This document shows, one piece after another, positions 8,562-16,725 of a stretch of DNA of 64,000 nt (position 1 is the first letter of the stretch; each line of letters starts with the position of its first letter). Below the pieces are notes generated by a model, which worked only from the letters and a program-made list of their open reading frames with translations, searched no databases and was not told where the DNA came from. Origin of the DNA: Rhodomicrobium sp. R_RK_3 (lineage in GTDB: Bacteria; Pseudomonadota; Alphaproteobacteria; Rhizobiales; Rhodomicrobiaceae). The position numbers and the translations under genes were made by a program. The stretch spans positions 277,467 to 341,466 of the forward strand of contig NZ_MWLK01000030.1 of assembly GCF_002198715.1 (NCBI RefSeq), in the 5' to 3' direction.

Positions 8562-8828
8562 TCAACCGACGCAGACCAACCTCCATCTACCAGACCGGGC
8601 CTCGTCAGAGGACAATACGACCGCTTCCGTTGTTGCAATGGAGCGTCGCCGATTGGAGGGATCGATCTTCTTCACCATGGGCTCGCCTTCGCAGCGTACG
8701 ACCTGGCGGGTGCGTTGACCCTCCAGCAACGCGCATTCACAAATGCCAATTGCGCCAGCGTGCCCGGAGATCACACCTGTGAACAGCGTTCTGCCGTTGG
8801 CAAGCCGGAAGACCTCCTCGATCTGCAT
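8562..8828 (-). CDS. Small beta-barrel protein, EF-Tu domain-like
   Basis: An 88-residue protein starting MQIEEVFRLANGRTLFTGVI. The opening resembles domain 2 of elongation factors (valine/threonine-rich, V-F-x-x-x-G-R-T-x-F-T-G). The rest, including GIGICECALLEG-like strands and VRCEGEPMVKKIDPSNRR, suits a small beta barrel. Proteins of this shape occur in immunity-gene rows in proteobacteria. It sits between two such genes here in the same orientation. Family assignment is by pattern only, and the function is unknown. The ATG at 8828 is preferred over one 12 codons upstream, which only adds basic residues. Confidence 0.5.
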   Translation of the reverse strand: MQIEEVFRLANGRTLFTGVISGHAGAIGICECALLEGQRTRQVVRCEGEPMVKKIDPSNRRRSIATTEAVVLSSDEARSGRWRLVCVG

Positions 8829-8906
8829 TTCAAACCTCACGGCACCCCTCCTTTCTCGACGCACTGCGACTATTCATCACCGACCACGTCATCGGAAAAT
8901 CGCAGC

Positions 8907-9680
8907 TCAGCGAATCAGCACGTCGCTGAACACCAGCTTCGCGCGGACCTCGGCCAGCGAGGCACTGTCGACGCTCCATAGCCGCAGGTCACTGTCATCG
9001 AGGCTCTGCAACGTGGAGCCGCGATCCTCCTGAATGAACTCGCGCAGCGACGTCCCACCGCCGACCTTCGCGGCCAGCTGCTGGTCATTGACCAGATAGA
9101 ACGGATAGACATCGCGCAACTTGCGGACACGGTCGCTCGGCGAGGAGGCGTACCACGCATTCAGCAGCTTGCTCTCCGCAGGCGTCAACTTGCCATCATC
9201 CAGCCCCAGCACATGAAACAGGGGCTTTTTCTTGATGGGCTGGCACAGGGCGTAACCGAAGTCCCACTTTTGCAGCGCGACCAGCGATGCCAATATCCGC
9301 TTGAATTGCGGACCACCGAAATCGGCGAACCGTTCCTCGATCGACAGCGTCAGCAGCGACTCGCTGATATTCGCGATGTGCGCAAGACCAATGTGGGCGA
9401 ATGCGTCGTAGCCGGGCTGCTTGCTGCCTTCCGGATTGGCCACTACAGCCAGCGTACGAATTCCGGCAAATCCAGCCTGCGAGAGGCGGATCTGCGCCGC
9501 GCCGCTGAACGGCACCAGATCGCCGGTATCCTGCGGACCATCCGCAGCGAAATAAGTTGGCTTGATGCCCAGGTCCTGAAAGGTCGACAACGCCAGGTCA
9601 AAGAATTGGCCAAAGCCTTCCGCCCCCGGCGGTGGCACCGAGTAACTAAAAAGCGCAAGAGCCCAAGCGTTCTCCTCCAT
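8907..9680 (-). CDS. Unknown protein of the immunity-gene island
   Basis: A 257-residue soluble protein starting MEENAWALALFSYSVPPPGA. I do not recognise a named family with certainty. Segments such as FFDLALSTFQDLGIKPTYFA, RLSQAGFAGIRTLAVVANPE and LRDVYPFYLVNDQQLAAKVG suggest an alpha/beta fold. No signal or membrane segment is seen. Its place in a row of immunity-type genes suggests an immunity or anti-toxin role, but that is inference from context. The start at 9680 removes 51 upstream codons that are arginine-rich and overlap the divergent promoter shared with the 9833 gene. Confidence 0.6.
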   Translation of the reverse strand: MEENAWALALFSYSVPPPGAEGFGQFFDLALSTFQDLGIKPTYFAADGPQDTGDLVPFSGAAQIRLSQAGFAGIRTLAVVANPEGSKQPGYDAFAHIGLAHIANISESLLTLSIEERFADFGGPQFKRILASLVALQKWDFGYALCQPIKKKPLFHVLGLDDGKLTPAESKLLNAWYASSPSDRVRKLRDVYPFYLVNDQQLAAKVGGGTSLREFIQEDRGSTLQSLDDSDLRLWSVDSASLAEVRAKLVFSDVLIR

Positions 9681-9832
9681 TTTCCTCAGATCCCCTATAC
9701 TTGCGGCAGGCCACAGAGTATCCAATGATCTGCCATGCGCGCAAAGGACGAAACGCCTTCGTTCCCGTACGAATCGCGTTGGCAGAAGGGACGTTCGAAG
9801 GCGGTGCCAGCGCCGCGCTGTAGGAAACTGCA

Positions 9833-10297
9833 ATGATAGTCGACTATGGCGACCTGGAGCCGTCGGGCGATCACCTGACGCTCACCTATCAAGGGGCGGA
9901 TTTTACAGGCACCGCCGTCGAGAAAGATCAGCACGGCAACGTGATCTCGGAAGTGGCATTTCGCGACGGCAAGAAATACGGCCTATGCCGCGAGTGGTTT
10001 CCGGGTGGCCACGCTCGCGCCCAGGAAACCTACGCGTTCGGTGTACTCCATGGCGAGTCACGCGAGTGGCACGAGAACGGCGCACTCAGGGCGCAAGGCG
10101 TCTATGAGCTTGGCATTTGCCTGCACAAGCATGAGTGCTCAGACGACGGGAGCGTAATCAACGAGATGACGCTGACCGAAGACCATCCGCAGTACCGGAC
10201 CCTGCAGTTGCTGCGCGCCAGCAGCCTGGGACAGCGCGCACCGCGCCTGGAATCGACATCAACTATCTACCTTGCGCCACGCACAAGCCATGACTGA
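9833..10297 (+). CDS. MORN-repeat variant protein (YwqK-like)
   Basis: A 154-residue protein with MORN-variant repeats: GNVISEVAFRDGKKYGLCRE, then AQETYAFGVLHGESREWHEN and GALRAQGVYELG. The repeat form (G-x-x-x-G-x-x-x-E/W) is that of proteins labelled YwqK-family antitoxins, thought to bind a secreted or contact toxin. It is divergent from the 8907 gene, and its last eight bases overlap the start of the next gene, so the two are translated together. The C-terminus beyond residue 120 is not repeat-like. Confidence 0.72.
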   Translation: MIVDYGDLEPSGDHLTLTYQGADFTGTAVEKDQHGNVISEVAFRDGKKYGLCREWFPGGHARAQETYAFGVLHGESREWHENGALRAQGVYELGICLHKHECSDDGSVINEMTLTEDHPQYRTLQLLRASSLGQRAPRLESTSTIYLAPRTSHD

Positions 10298-10781
10298 ACT
10301 ATCGATAAAGGCATTCGACGCATTGGCAAGAGCGACTTTCGCAGCCGCTCTCGAACCGCATGGATTCACCGCAGCGGGATCCCGCCGGTGTACGCTACAT
10401 CGAAAGATTTCCAACAATGTCTACCATTTCGTGGTGGCCGACAGATCTCTCAGACTGTTGCAGTACACCGTCCATATCTTTCCGCACTCGCCGCTGCTCG
10501 ACGCCGACTTCCACTCTAAGTTTCCCGACAATCTGGGATTCACAACCGATGTAGACGGATATCTTTCGGAGAAAGGAGTCGGCATGCGCCAGCGGTGGTA
10601 TTGGTGCAAGAACGGCGAGAGCTTCGAAAGGAACTTTCAGACAATCGTTCGTCCGGCCCTGCTGGAACACGCGATTCCGTTCCTCGACAGCCTGCCGGAT
10701 CTCGCATCCTTTGCGCGTGTCGTTCGTCGCGGGTACTTTGCGGAGCGATTGAAGGAACTTGGGTGGAACATCCGCGAATAA
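10290..10781 (+). CDS. DUF4304-like protein
   Basis: A 163-residue protein starting MTELSIKAFDALARATFAAA. The order of features (helix, G-F-x-x-x-x-R-x-x-x-R-x, then NNVYHFVVADRSLRLLQYTV and a W-Y-W motif) resembles DUF4304, a small domain found among immunity and anti-toxin gene rows. The ATG at 10290 sits inside the stop of the MORN gene (ATGACTGA), indicating translational coupling. Function is unknown. Confidence in the family is moderate; that it is a real gene is well supported by the overlap and its protein-like composition. Confidence 0.6.
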   Translation: MTELSIKAFDALARATFAAALEPHGFTAAGSRRCTLHRKISNNVYHFVVADRSLRLLQYTVHIFPHSPLLDADFHSKFPDNLGFTTDVDGYLSEKGVGMRQRWYWCKNGESFERNFQTIVRPALLEHAIPFLDSLPDLASFARVVRRGYFAERLKELGWNIRE

Positions 10782-10795
10782 GTGGGAATTGCGGG

Positions 10796-11602
10796 TTACA
10801 GCAGCTTCGCAGTGGCCTGCCCGCCGGCGGGCCCCTGCTTCTTGAGATAGAGGTGCGCTTGGCTGACAACTTCCACGGGCGAGCGCGTCTTGCCCGCGAG
10901 GTTCCAGTGCGCGATTTTCAACCAGGACAGCGCTGTCGTGTACTGGCCTGTGCCAATCCAATCGTTCAGGGATTTCCCGAGCAGTTTTTCGGCGTGCTTC
11001 GACGCATCAGCGCGGTTGCCCGCCTGCAGATCCGCAGCGATCGCAAACCCCGCCGCGCGAGGCGTGCGTGAGCCCTCTTTCAATTTTTTGCCGGCCTGGG
11101 CTTCATATCGGTCCTCGAACTGCAAAGCTGCGTCATACTGCTGCGCATGCAGCCCGAGCGCCGCTGCGATATCAACGCTGAGGTCCAGCAGTGGAGGATT
11201 GCGCTCGATCTGGTCAATATGTGCGCGGAACGCTTCGTCGAAGAGCTGTGGCATGTCCTCGCCGGTGAGCAGCCAACGCGACATGGCGTAGTCCGACCTG
11301 ATGCCGCCGGGGCCACCGGCAAATGTGCCCTCCTCACCTTGGGCTATCGATCGTTCCAGCCATTCGCGCGCCGCCCAAGCTTGTTCGAGCGCCGGCTGAT
11401 CCATGCCGACCAGCAGGCCGCGCACCGCAACGATGAGTTTGGTGTGCGCGCCAGAGCACAGATTGCGGTTCCTGGCGAAATCCTCGGCGTTGTCCCGTTG
11501 GTACATTGCGAAGCCAGTGACCGACTCGAGCCGGTCGCGCTCTGCGACAGGATCGTAGCTTCGCGATTTCATGCGTCCATCCGCGTTGCCAGCTGGCCCC
11601 AT
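10796..11602 (-). CDS. Helical protein of unknown function, immunity island
   Basis: A 268-residue, mostly helical protein. The start at 11602 has an excellent ribosome site (GGGAGGATTTTC before ATG). Segments include NLCSGAHTKLIVAVRGLLVG, EQAWAAREWLERSIAQGEE and ALQFEDRYEAQAGKKLKEGS. The pattern of paired helices with regular leucine/alanine suggests tetratricopeptide-like or Imm49-like architecture, but I cannot fix the family. No signal peptide. It is convergent with the DUF4304-like gene (14 bases between stops). By context a polymorphic-toxin immunity protein; this is inference. Confidence 0.6.
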   Translation of the reverse strand: MGPAGNADGRMKSRSYDPVAERDRLESVTGFAMYQRDNAEDFARNRNLCSGAHTKLIVAVRGLLVGMDQPALEQAWAAREWLERSIAQGEEGTFAGGPGGIRSDYAMSRWLLTGEDMPQLFDEAFRAHIDQIERNPPLLDLSVDIAAALGLHAQQYDAALQFEDRYEAQAGKKLKEGSRTPRAAGFAIAADLQAGNRADASKHAEKLLGKSLNDWIGTGQYTTALSWLKIAHWNLAGKTRSPVEVVSQAHLYLKKQGPAGGQATAKLL

Positions 11603-11765
11603 GAAAATCCTCCCCCAGTTTTCCGGGGTGAATCATAATTCACAGCCTGCGGCAAATGAACAGGCGCGCAGGCTCGCGCGTTCAATAAATATCGGGCGAC
11701 GACGCGCGGAAACAGTCTACATTGTGCCCGACTGTGACAGCGGCGCCGATGACGCGGCGGCTGCG

Positions 11766-12281
11766 CTAATTCTTCAGCGCGGCCAGCTCGGCACGGTTGT
11801 AATCGACCATGGCCAGAAAGTAGTCGCTGAAACTGCCAAAGCGCTGCACTTCCGTCCCGGCGAACCAGATGACGGGCGCTTGCGAGGAAGAACCAGTTCT
11901 GTCGAATGCGAACACGTCCATGTCCATATCCGTGGCAGCAACAGGCAAGAGCGCCGTCCTTCCGACGCCCGAAGTCTTCAGCACGCTATCATCCAGATAG
12001 CTGACTATGCGCAGTGCGTTGTTCATTGCTGCGTTGCCGAGCAGTTCCTCGGTTCCGAAAAGCTGCACGCTTTGATAAAAGGCCGGCCAACCGTTGGCGT
12101 GGCGCAAGAATTGCGCGTAGTCCTCATCCAGCTTGTGATCCAGACAGGATTCTGCGGCCGAGATTTGGGCCTCCGTAGCCGCGACGCGCGGCAGATGGTA
12201 AGGTCAAAGCTTGCCGGTATCCGCCTTGGCCAGCTCGCTCTTGACGAACGCCATGACAGCGATTTCCTTTTTCCAGTCCAT
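11766..12281 (-). pseudogene. SMI1/KNR4 family immunity protein, frameshifted
   Basis: An ATG at 12281 opens MDWKKEIAVMAFVKSELAK and the frame stops at 12204 (…TGKL, stop). One base away the reading continues: LPRVAATEAQISAAESCL, DEDYAQFLRHANGWPAFYQS and finally IWFAGTEVQRFGSFSDYFLA, NRAELAALKN. This is the SUKH/SMI1 pattern (N-G-W-P and a final Y-F-x-x-M). So a whole SMI1-type immunity gene is present with one frame change near 12190-12210. The downstream part (11766-12107) might still be made from an internal start. SUKH proteins neutralise diverse nuclease toxins. Confidence 0.65.
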
Positions 12282-12337
12282 CGGAGCCTCGACCCTGAAG
12301 AATGAGTTCGCCAGTCCCTAATGAGCAATAGTTGAGC

Positions 12338-12422
12338 TGCCCCGGTTCCCTGGACACTGAGTTAAGCTAATCGCATCCGTTCCTCGTAGGCAATCGGGCT
12401 CAAGTAGTCGAGTGTCGGCGGC
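12338..12422 (-). mobile_element. IS3-family element, 3' end remnant
   Basis: On the minus strand the tail of an IS3 OrfB transposase is visible: TLDYLSPIAYEERMRLA and a stop at about 12363. It is followed by a terminal sequence with TGTCCAGGGAACCGGGGCA, typical of IS3 ends. The match stops near 12422, where the recombinase module starts. The other end of the same kind of element lies at 13409-13525. Confidence 0.65.
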
Positions 12423-12770
12423 GTGGATTATACAACGAGGTTTGAGAACACCCACAAGACCGTTCTTCGCCAGGTTTTCTATCCGCATCATCCGTGGTCG
12501 GGCCAACAGGTCGGCGTGCACGCGACGATCGACAAGCCTGATGGCGTTGTTTTCCGCTGCGCGCTGGATGGGTCGGAAGCGGATCGATGGCTGGAGATCC
12601 CAGCCTGGATGTTCGATCGGGCCGGATGTCCTCACGCGGCTTCGATGACGGCGGAACCTTTTGTCAGCTTGGACGCACTCGCAGCCCTGTCTGGGCTTCT
12701 CGATCTGACGTTGAAGGATCGGACACCATCATCGAATGCCCAGCTTTCAGGCGCATGCAGAACCTCTCAT
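12423..12770 (+). CDS. DUF5372-like protein, partial
   Basis: The frame gives HKTVLRQVFYPHHPWSGQQV, then PDGVVFRCALDGSEADRWLE and MTAEPFVSLDALAALSGLLD. This fits DUF5372, a short protein found beside serine recombinases in rhizobial mobile DNA; its role is unknown. There is no proper start codon because the IS3 remnant abuts its N-terminus, and no stop before the recombinase: the frame runs open from 12423 to 13517. The C-terminal part overlaps the next small gene in another frame, so my end is approximate. Probably not expressed as a normal protein. Confidence 0.45.
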
Positions 12771-12792
12771 GACCAGAATCGGGGAGAGGCTC

Positions 12793-13014
12793 ATGTCACA
12801 CAAGACGGCGATGTCGAGGGGAGAAGGCCGGCAGCCGCAACTGCCGCAGATGGATCTGTTCAAGAACGGTTTGCCCGGCAGCTTTGCCGGCGCACCGAGA
12901 TGGCCCGAGTTGCCGGCGAAAGCGCGGGCGACGCTGACCAGCCTCATGGCGCGGTTGATCCTCGATCACGCCGAAAAGACCGCGACGCCACCCCGCAAGG
13001 GAGATCAGCTATGA
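12793..13014 (+). CDS. Small accessory protein of recombinase module
   Basis: A 73-residue protein starting MSHKTAMSRGEG, with a good ribosome site (GGGGAGAGG) before the ATG at 12793. It has the stretch PQLPQMDLFKNGLPGSFAGA and a helical end in RATLTSLMARLILDHAEK. Its stop overlaps the start of the recombinase by four bases (ATGA), so the two belong together. Function is unknown; it recurs between DUF5372 and the recombinase in such modules as far as I recall. Confidence 0.6.
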   Translation: MSHKTAMSRGEGRQPQLPQMDLFKNGLPGSFAGAPRWPELPAKARATLTSLMARLILDHAEKTATPPRKGDQL

Positions 13015-13408
13015 TCACTGACAAGGTCCGATCTCATCATCTGGAGCGCAAAGCGCTCCTCTACGTGCGGCAGTCTTCACCGCATCAGGTGCTGCACAAC
13101 CGTGAGAGCAGCACGCTGCAATATGCTATGCGGGATCGGCTGGCGGCACTTGGATGGTCCGAGATCGAGGTCATCGACGAGGATCTCGGCCGCTCCGCTG
13201 CCGGCGGCGTGCAGCGTGCCGGCTTCGAGCGCATGGTGGCGCAGGTCTGCCTCGGCAAGGTCGGCGCGGTCTGTGCCCGCGAGGTCTCGCGCTTCGCCCG
13301 CAACAGCCGGGGCTGGCAGCAATTGATCGAGATGTGCCGCGTGGTCGACGATCAGGAAACGGTTTACGCGCCCCGGCACGGCAACGACCGCCTGCTGCTT
13401 GGACTGAA
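13011..13408 (+). pseudogene. Serine recombinase, truncated
   Basis: Resolvase-type catalytic domain: KALLYVRQSSPHQVLHNRES with the nucleophilic serine in the YVRQSS motif. Then IEVIDEDLGRSAAGGVQRAG and VGAVCAREVSRFARNSRGWQ, which carries the conserved S-R-x-x-R. It ends NDRLLLGLKG at about residue 133, where the next stretch is antisense IS3 DNA. The DNA-binding and C-terminal parts are absent, so strand exchange is unlikely. The frame formally runs on to 13517. It has normally spaced overlap with the gene before it. Confidence 0.8.
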
Positions 13409-13525
13409 GGGGAACCTCGGCCTCGCGCAGCATCCCAATAATCTGCTCCGTCACAAACCGCTTCCGTGCCATTCCTCGTTCCCCATCTTCGGGTTGGAAA
13501 TAGCCGGTTTCTCTTAATCAATTTG
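13409..13525 (-). mobile_element. IS3-family element, 5' end remnant
   Basis: On the minus strand, from 13472, the first codons of an IS3 OrfA are present: MARKRFVTEQIIGMLREAEV. After about residue 22 the sequence turns into antisense serine-recombinase DNA. With the 3' remnant at 12338-12422 in the same orientation, the recombinase module lies inside what were the two ends of one IS3 element or of two copies. Confidence 0.65.
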
Positions 13526-13533
13526 GTATCGGT

Positions 13534-14025
13534 TCAGGGGAGCAGGCCACCGGCTGAAGTTGTTGGGATTGCGAACATCAAATCTTCCGTATCGCTGCGC
13601 GCATCCCTGTGGGTAGATCTGCCGACCGGATAAGCACCGTGCGCGCGATAGAATGCGATCGCATTTTCAATGATAGCGAAGACGTCGAAGCACGCCTCTA
13701 GCACGCCCAGCTTGTCGAGTGACGCTAACAGCCGCCTTAGCAAAGCCCTGCCAAGGCCGCGGCGCCGATGAGAACGGAGCAGGTAAAGGGCACCGATGCG
13801 ATCCCCGCGGACATGGCCAAAGCCGACGATGTCGGGGCCGTCGACTGCCACCAAGAAGATATCGCCGTCACGCAGCGCGCACCGCCATCGCAGTGCGCTT
13901 TCGTTCGGTTCGAGCGCGTATGCCTACGACCCCAACCGCATGGAGTAGGTGTCCCAATCGGCCTGCACATGGACCCGTGCGATCGCCGGAACATCGTCAA
14001 GCACAGCTTCACGGATCTGGAACAT
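13534..14025 (-). pseudogene. GNAT N-acetyltransferase with in-frame stop
   Basis: From an ATG at 14025 the frame gives MFQIREAVLDDVPAIARVHV and QADWDTYSMRLGS, then a TAG at 13924-13926, and continues without frame change as AYALEPNESALRWRCALRDG. The rest has the acetyl-CoA loop (LLRSHRRRGLGRALLRRLLA, the R-x-x-G-x-G/A motif) and DVFAIIENAIAFYRAHGAYP. Family members usually have a glutamine at the stop position, so a single C-to-T change (CAG to TAG) explains the break. Otherwise intact. It lies directly beside the IS3 remnant. Confidence 0.7.
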
Positions 14026-14142
14026 CTCAGCTTGAGGTTGGTAACGTTTCGATCAGTGCAAGCCTACTCGATCGGCAAGTGAAAGTCTCAGATGAGTCGA
14101 AGCGGCCGATGGGCGCGCTGAAACAAACGCCACCCGAGATGG

Positions 14143-14766
14143 TTAGCGGTCTTTGACCGCCTCGATCCACATGAACGCGGCTTCCTCGTTGTCCTGCTTC
14201 TCGACGGAAGAAGCGCGAACTCTCACTCCGGAATCGGCCAAATACCCCAGCGTTTTTGCTTCGCCGTTGTGGCCAAAGAACATCGTGGTTCCTAGCCATT
14301 CGCCGGTCCACTCGCCCGCTGCGCCTGTACCAAAGCTTGCGACCAGGGTCCCGCCTGGCCTCAGCCACGCCGCGATGTTCGCGATCAACGGGCCCTGCTG
14401 GATCGGCGGGATATGTGTGATCGAATAGAAGGCTCCGACAGCATCGAACGAGCCGGCTTCAAACGCAACTTCACACATGTCCGCCTCGATAAACATCGCC
14501 TCCGGGACGTTCCGCCGAGCCCTGACGACCTGTTGTGCCGACCCATCGACACCAACGACGGCGTGCCCCAGTGCAGCAAGATCACGTGCAACAGGGATGC
14601 CCGCACCGCAACCGAGATCGAGAACCTGGCCCCCGCCGACTGGCAAGGCGTCGATGAGCCGCCCCACCCATTTCCGACGAACGGTCGAAAAGCCGAATCT
14701 TTCCAGGTAGACGTCTGCAACATCGTCGTAGCCTGAGGCGACAATGCGTTTCGGGTCGGTGGACAT
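14143..14766 (-). CDS. Class I SAM-dependent methyltransferase
   Basis: A 207-residue methyltransferase. Motif I is VLDLGCGAGIPVARDLAALG at about residues 49-68, followed by VVGVDGSAQQVVRARR (motif II region) and FDAVGAFYSITHIPP (motif IV). LRPGGTLVASFGTG is the post-IV strand. The substrate cannot be told; small-molecule methylation is likely from the fold. I start at the ATG at 14766 with GAAGG upstream rather than the GTG three codons earlier. It is divergent from the small kinase gene at 14877. Confidence 0.8.
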   Translation of the reverse strand: MSTDPKRIVASGYDDVADVYLERFGFSTVRRKWVGRLIDALPVGGGQVLDLGCGAGIPVARDLAALGHAVVGVDGSAQQVVRARRNVPEAMFIEADMCEVAFEAGSFDAVGAFYSITHIPPIQQGPLIANIAAWLRPGGTLVASFGTGAAGEWTGEWLGTTMFFGHNGEAKTLGYLADSGVRVRASSVEKQDNEEAAFMWIEAVKDR

Positions 14767-14876
14767 GCCCTTCACCTTCGCAGACGGGCAGTCAATCGTC
14801 GAGCCTTGTCCGCGAACATCCTATTGCTGGCGTTCTCCCACCGTGCGAGCTTTGGGCCGTGAGCGGAGAAGTGCTG

Positions 14877-15305
14877 ATGCTGGTCGTATTTGGAGGCCTA
14901 CCGGGAACAGGTAAGACAACGATTGCACGTGCCATCTCGACTCGGCGCTTGGCAACCTATTTGCGCATCGACGAGATCGAGCAGGCGATACGATCAGCAG
15001 GCGTTCTGGCCGCAGTCGTTGGTCCGGCTGGCTACACTGTGGCTGTGGCGGCATCCAACCTCAGGAACGGCGGCTTGGTGATCGCTGATTGTGTCAATCC
15101 GGTTCAGGAAAGCCGTCAGGGCTGGCGCTCAGTAGCAGCACGTGTGCAAAGGCCGCTGTTGGAAGTCGAGGTGATATGCTCCGATCCTGTTCAGCATCGC
15201 CGTCGCGTGGAAGACCATCGCTCGGACATTGACGGCCAAACGCCTCCAACCGAGCGGAATAGCGGCGAGTGCCCGTATGTTTTTCACACGCGTTTCGCGC
15301 GGTAA
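14877..15305 (+). CDS. P-loop ATPase/kinase, C-terminus altered
   Basis: A small kinase-like protein with Walker A at its very start: MLVVFGGLPGTGKTTIARAI. Then LATYLRIDEIEQAIR and LVIADCVNPVQESRQGWRSV, as in AAA_33-type small-molecule kinases. VQHRRRVEDHRSDIDG is the usual late motif, but normally 30 or more residues with W and E follow; here the tail is ERNSGECPYVFHTRFAR, so the 3' end looks shifted or replaced. The substrate is unknown. It may be inactive. Confidence 0.6.
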   Translation: MLVVFGGLPGTGKTTIARAISTRRLATYLRIDEIEQAIRSAGVLAAVVGPAGYTVAVAASNLRNGGLVIADCVNPVQESRQGWRSVAARVQRPLLEVEVICSDPVQHRRRVEDHRSDIDGQTPPTERNSGECPYVFHTRFAR

Positions 15306-15788
15306 GCTGCCCGCCGGCTCGTCAGTACGCAAATGATATATTTATAGTTTTGCGATACCGGTCGCGAAATTACTATTTCCGGAATAGCCATAGTATTCGG
15401 TGGCCATGAGTGTGCTTGCCGCAACGCTGGAATCCGGGATGTTTGAACTTCACTCTCTTGCCCGTTACTAAGGCAAAGACACGGACGTTGAGCAGCGCAA
15501 ACGTGATGAGAAGGTCCGTCTCGGGAGCATCTGATGAGCCGGCACGCCAATGCACTTGCTTGCCATAGGGAACGTCAGCAATAGCTATCGAGCGGTGTCA
15601 GCTCGTGACGAGATGCGCGATAGCCTCAGTACACGTTGCATCAGCCCGGAATCCCCCCGCCGTGAGGGCATTGAAGGGCAAGAAGCCGAGCAGCACTTCG
15701 GCCGCCCCAGGCGAAGCGGCGTTTTCATAGAAAGGCAATCCCGCATTGGCGGGAAACTGGCCCGGTTGTCCCCGGGAGCATCGGGGCA
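15306..15788. other. Spacer of about 480 bases, no gene recognised
   Basis: No frame in this stretch resembles a known protein. There is an AT-rich patch near 15330-15400 that could hold a promoter or an old insertion edge. Codon composition here is unlike the neighbouring genes. Confidence 0.4.
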
Positions 15789-15815
15789 GCCCCGCCCGGA
15801 CTGTCCAGGCGGGGC
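15789..15815 (-). terminator. Hairpin after the DUF736 gene
   Basis: A perfect 8-base-pair stem, GCCCCGCC (15789-15796) and GGCGGGGC (15808-15815), lies 14 bases past the stop of the minus-strand DUF736 gene. This gene is the last of the long minus-strand block, so the hairpin probably ends that transcript. There is no long T-run, so the termination mode is uncertain. Confidence 0.5.
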
Positions 15816-15828
15816 ATCTCGGTGCGGC

Positions 15829-16155
15829 TCAGTCGCCGTTGCGGCGACCGTTGGGGCGGGACCAGATGAGGCTGTAGCCCTCACCGTCCTCGGCCTCGAA
15901 GAGGTTGGCGTAGATCGGGGCGGTGAAGCTCGGGTCGTCGAGCTTGAGGCCCAGATAGTCGCGGCCCTCGTTCGAGCGTTTGGACCAGGCGGCGCCGATC
16001 TCGGCTCGGCCGACGAAGACACGGTGGCTGGGGGCGTTCTCGCCGGTGGCCCGCGTTTCAGGGACGATGCGGACGTTCTTGGCCTGGACGCTGAGTGTGA
16101 CGATCTCGCCGCTGAACTCGTTGCCGGTCTTCTTGAAGGTGCCGATGGTTGCCAT
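15829..16155 (-). CDS. DUF736 family protein
   Basis: A 108-residue protein starting MATIGTFKKTGNEFSGEIVT. It has the DUF736 marks: VQAKNVRIVPET, then HRVFVGRAEIGAAWSKRSNE and DYLGLKLDDPSFTAPIYANL, ending SLIWSRPNG. The function is not established; the family is abundant on conjugative plasmids and ICEs of alphaproteobacteria and is probably a small DNA- or protein-binding fold. It is the 3'-most gene of the maintenance block. A second, more divergent copy follows trbI at 45802. Confidence 0.85.
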   Translation of the reverse strand: MATIGTFKKTGNEFSGEIVTLSVQAKNVRIVPETRATGENAPSHRVFVGRAEIGAAWSKRSNEGRDYLGLKLDDPSFTAPIYANLFEAEDGEGYSLIWSRPNGRRNGD

Positions 16156-16725
16156 GTCAGTTCTCCTTGATCTGAAGCTTCGAGCCCGCACCATTGCGGC
16201 CTCGATGGCGATCGGCAGGCCGGAGGGGATCGACGGCGCACCCCGAAGGGGCTCGACAGCAAAGGAAGAACTTTCTTGCCTCGCGAGGAATGGGCGCAGC
16301 CCAGGGGACGAAAGTTTGACGCCGCTGTTGCGCCATAGGCGATCGAGGCTTCAGCCGGCCTTCGGCCAGATCAGGCCATTGAAGAGGCCGCTTAGGTGCG
16401 CTCGATCCGGCGCGGATCTCATATGGAGAACGTGGCGCCCCGTCGCGACCGCCCAGGACACCGGCACGCCGTTCAGAGCATCGGCTTTCCACCACGGACA
16501 GGCAGGCACGCCGCATCCCGCCGATAGGAACACCACGACCCGAAGCGTCCATCCTGCTGCCTTGTCCGATCGCCGAGTGGGGTGCCCCGTTTGCGAGCGC
16601 CTCGAAGGCCGGACGTTTCGCGCCTCAAAAGCCGGGCGCCCGGCACCATCCGATCATCGTCCAGCATGATGACGGAACGGAGCGGCTTAGAGCTTCCCTG
16701 GTCCGCGCGCCGGCCGCAGTGGCGT
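16156..16725. other. Spacer of about 570 bases upstream of DUF736
   Basis: This GC-rich spacer gives no protein I recognise. It contains several short inverted repeats, such as CGCACCCCGAAGGGG. It could be the untranslated leader of the DUF736 message. Frames seen here on both strands have arginine/proline-rich low-quality translations. Confidence 0.4.
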
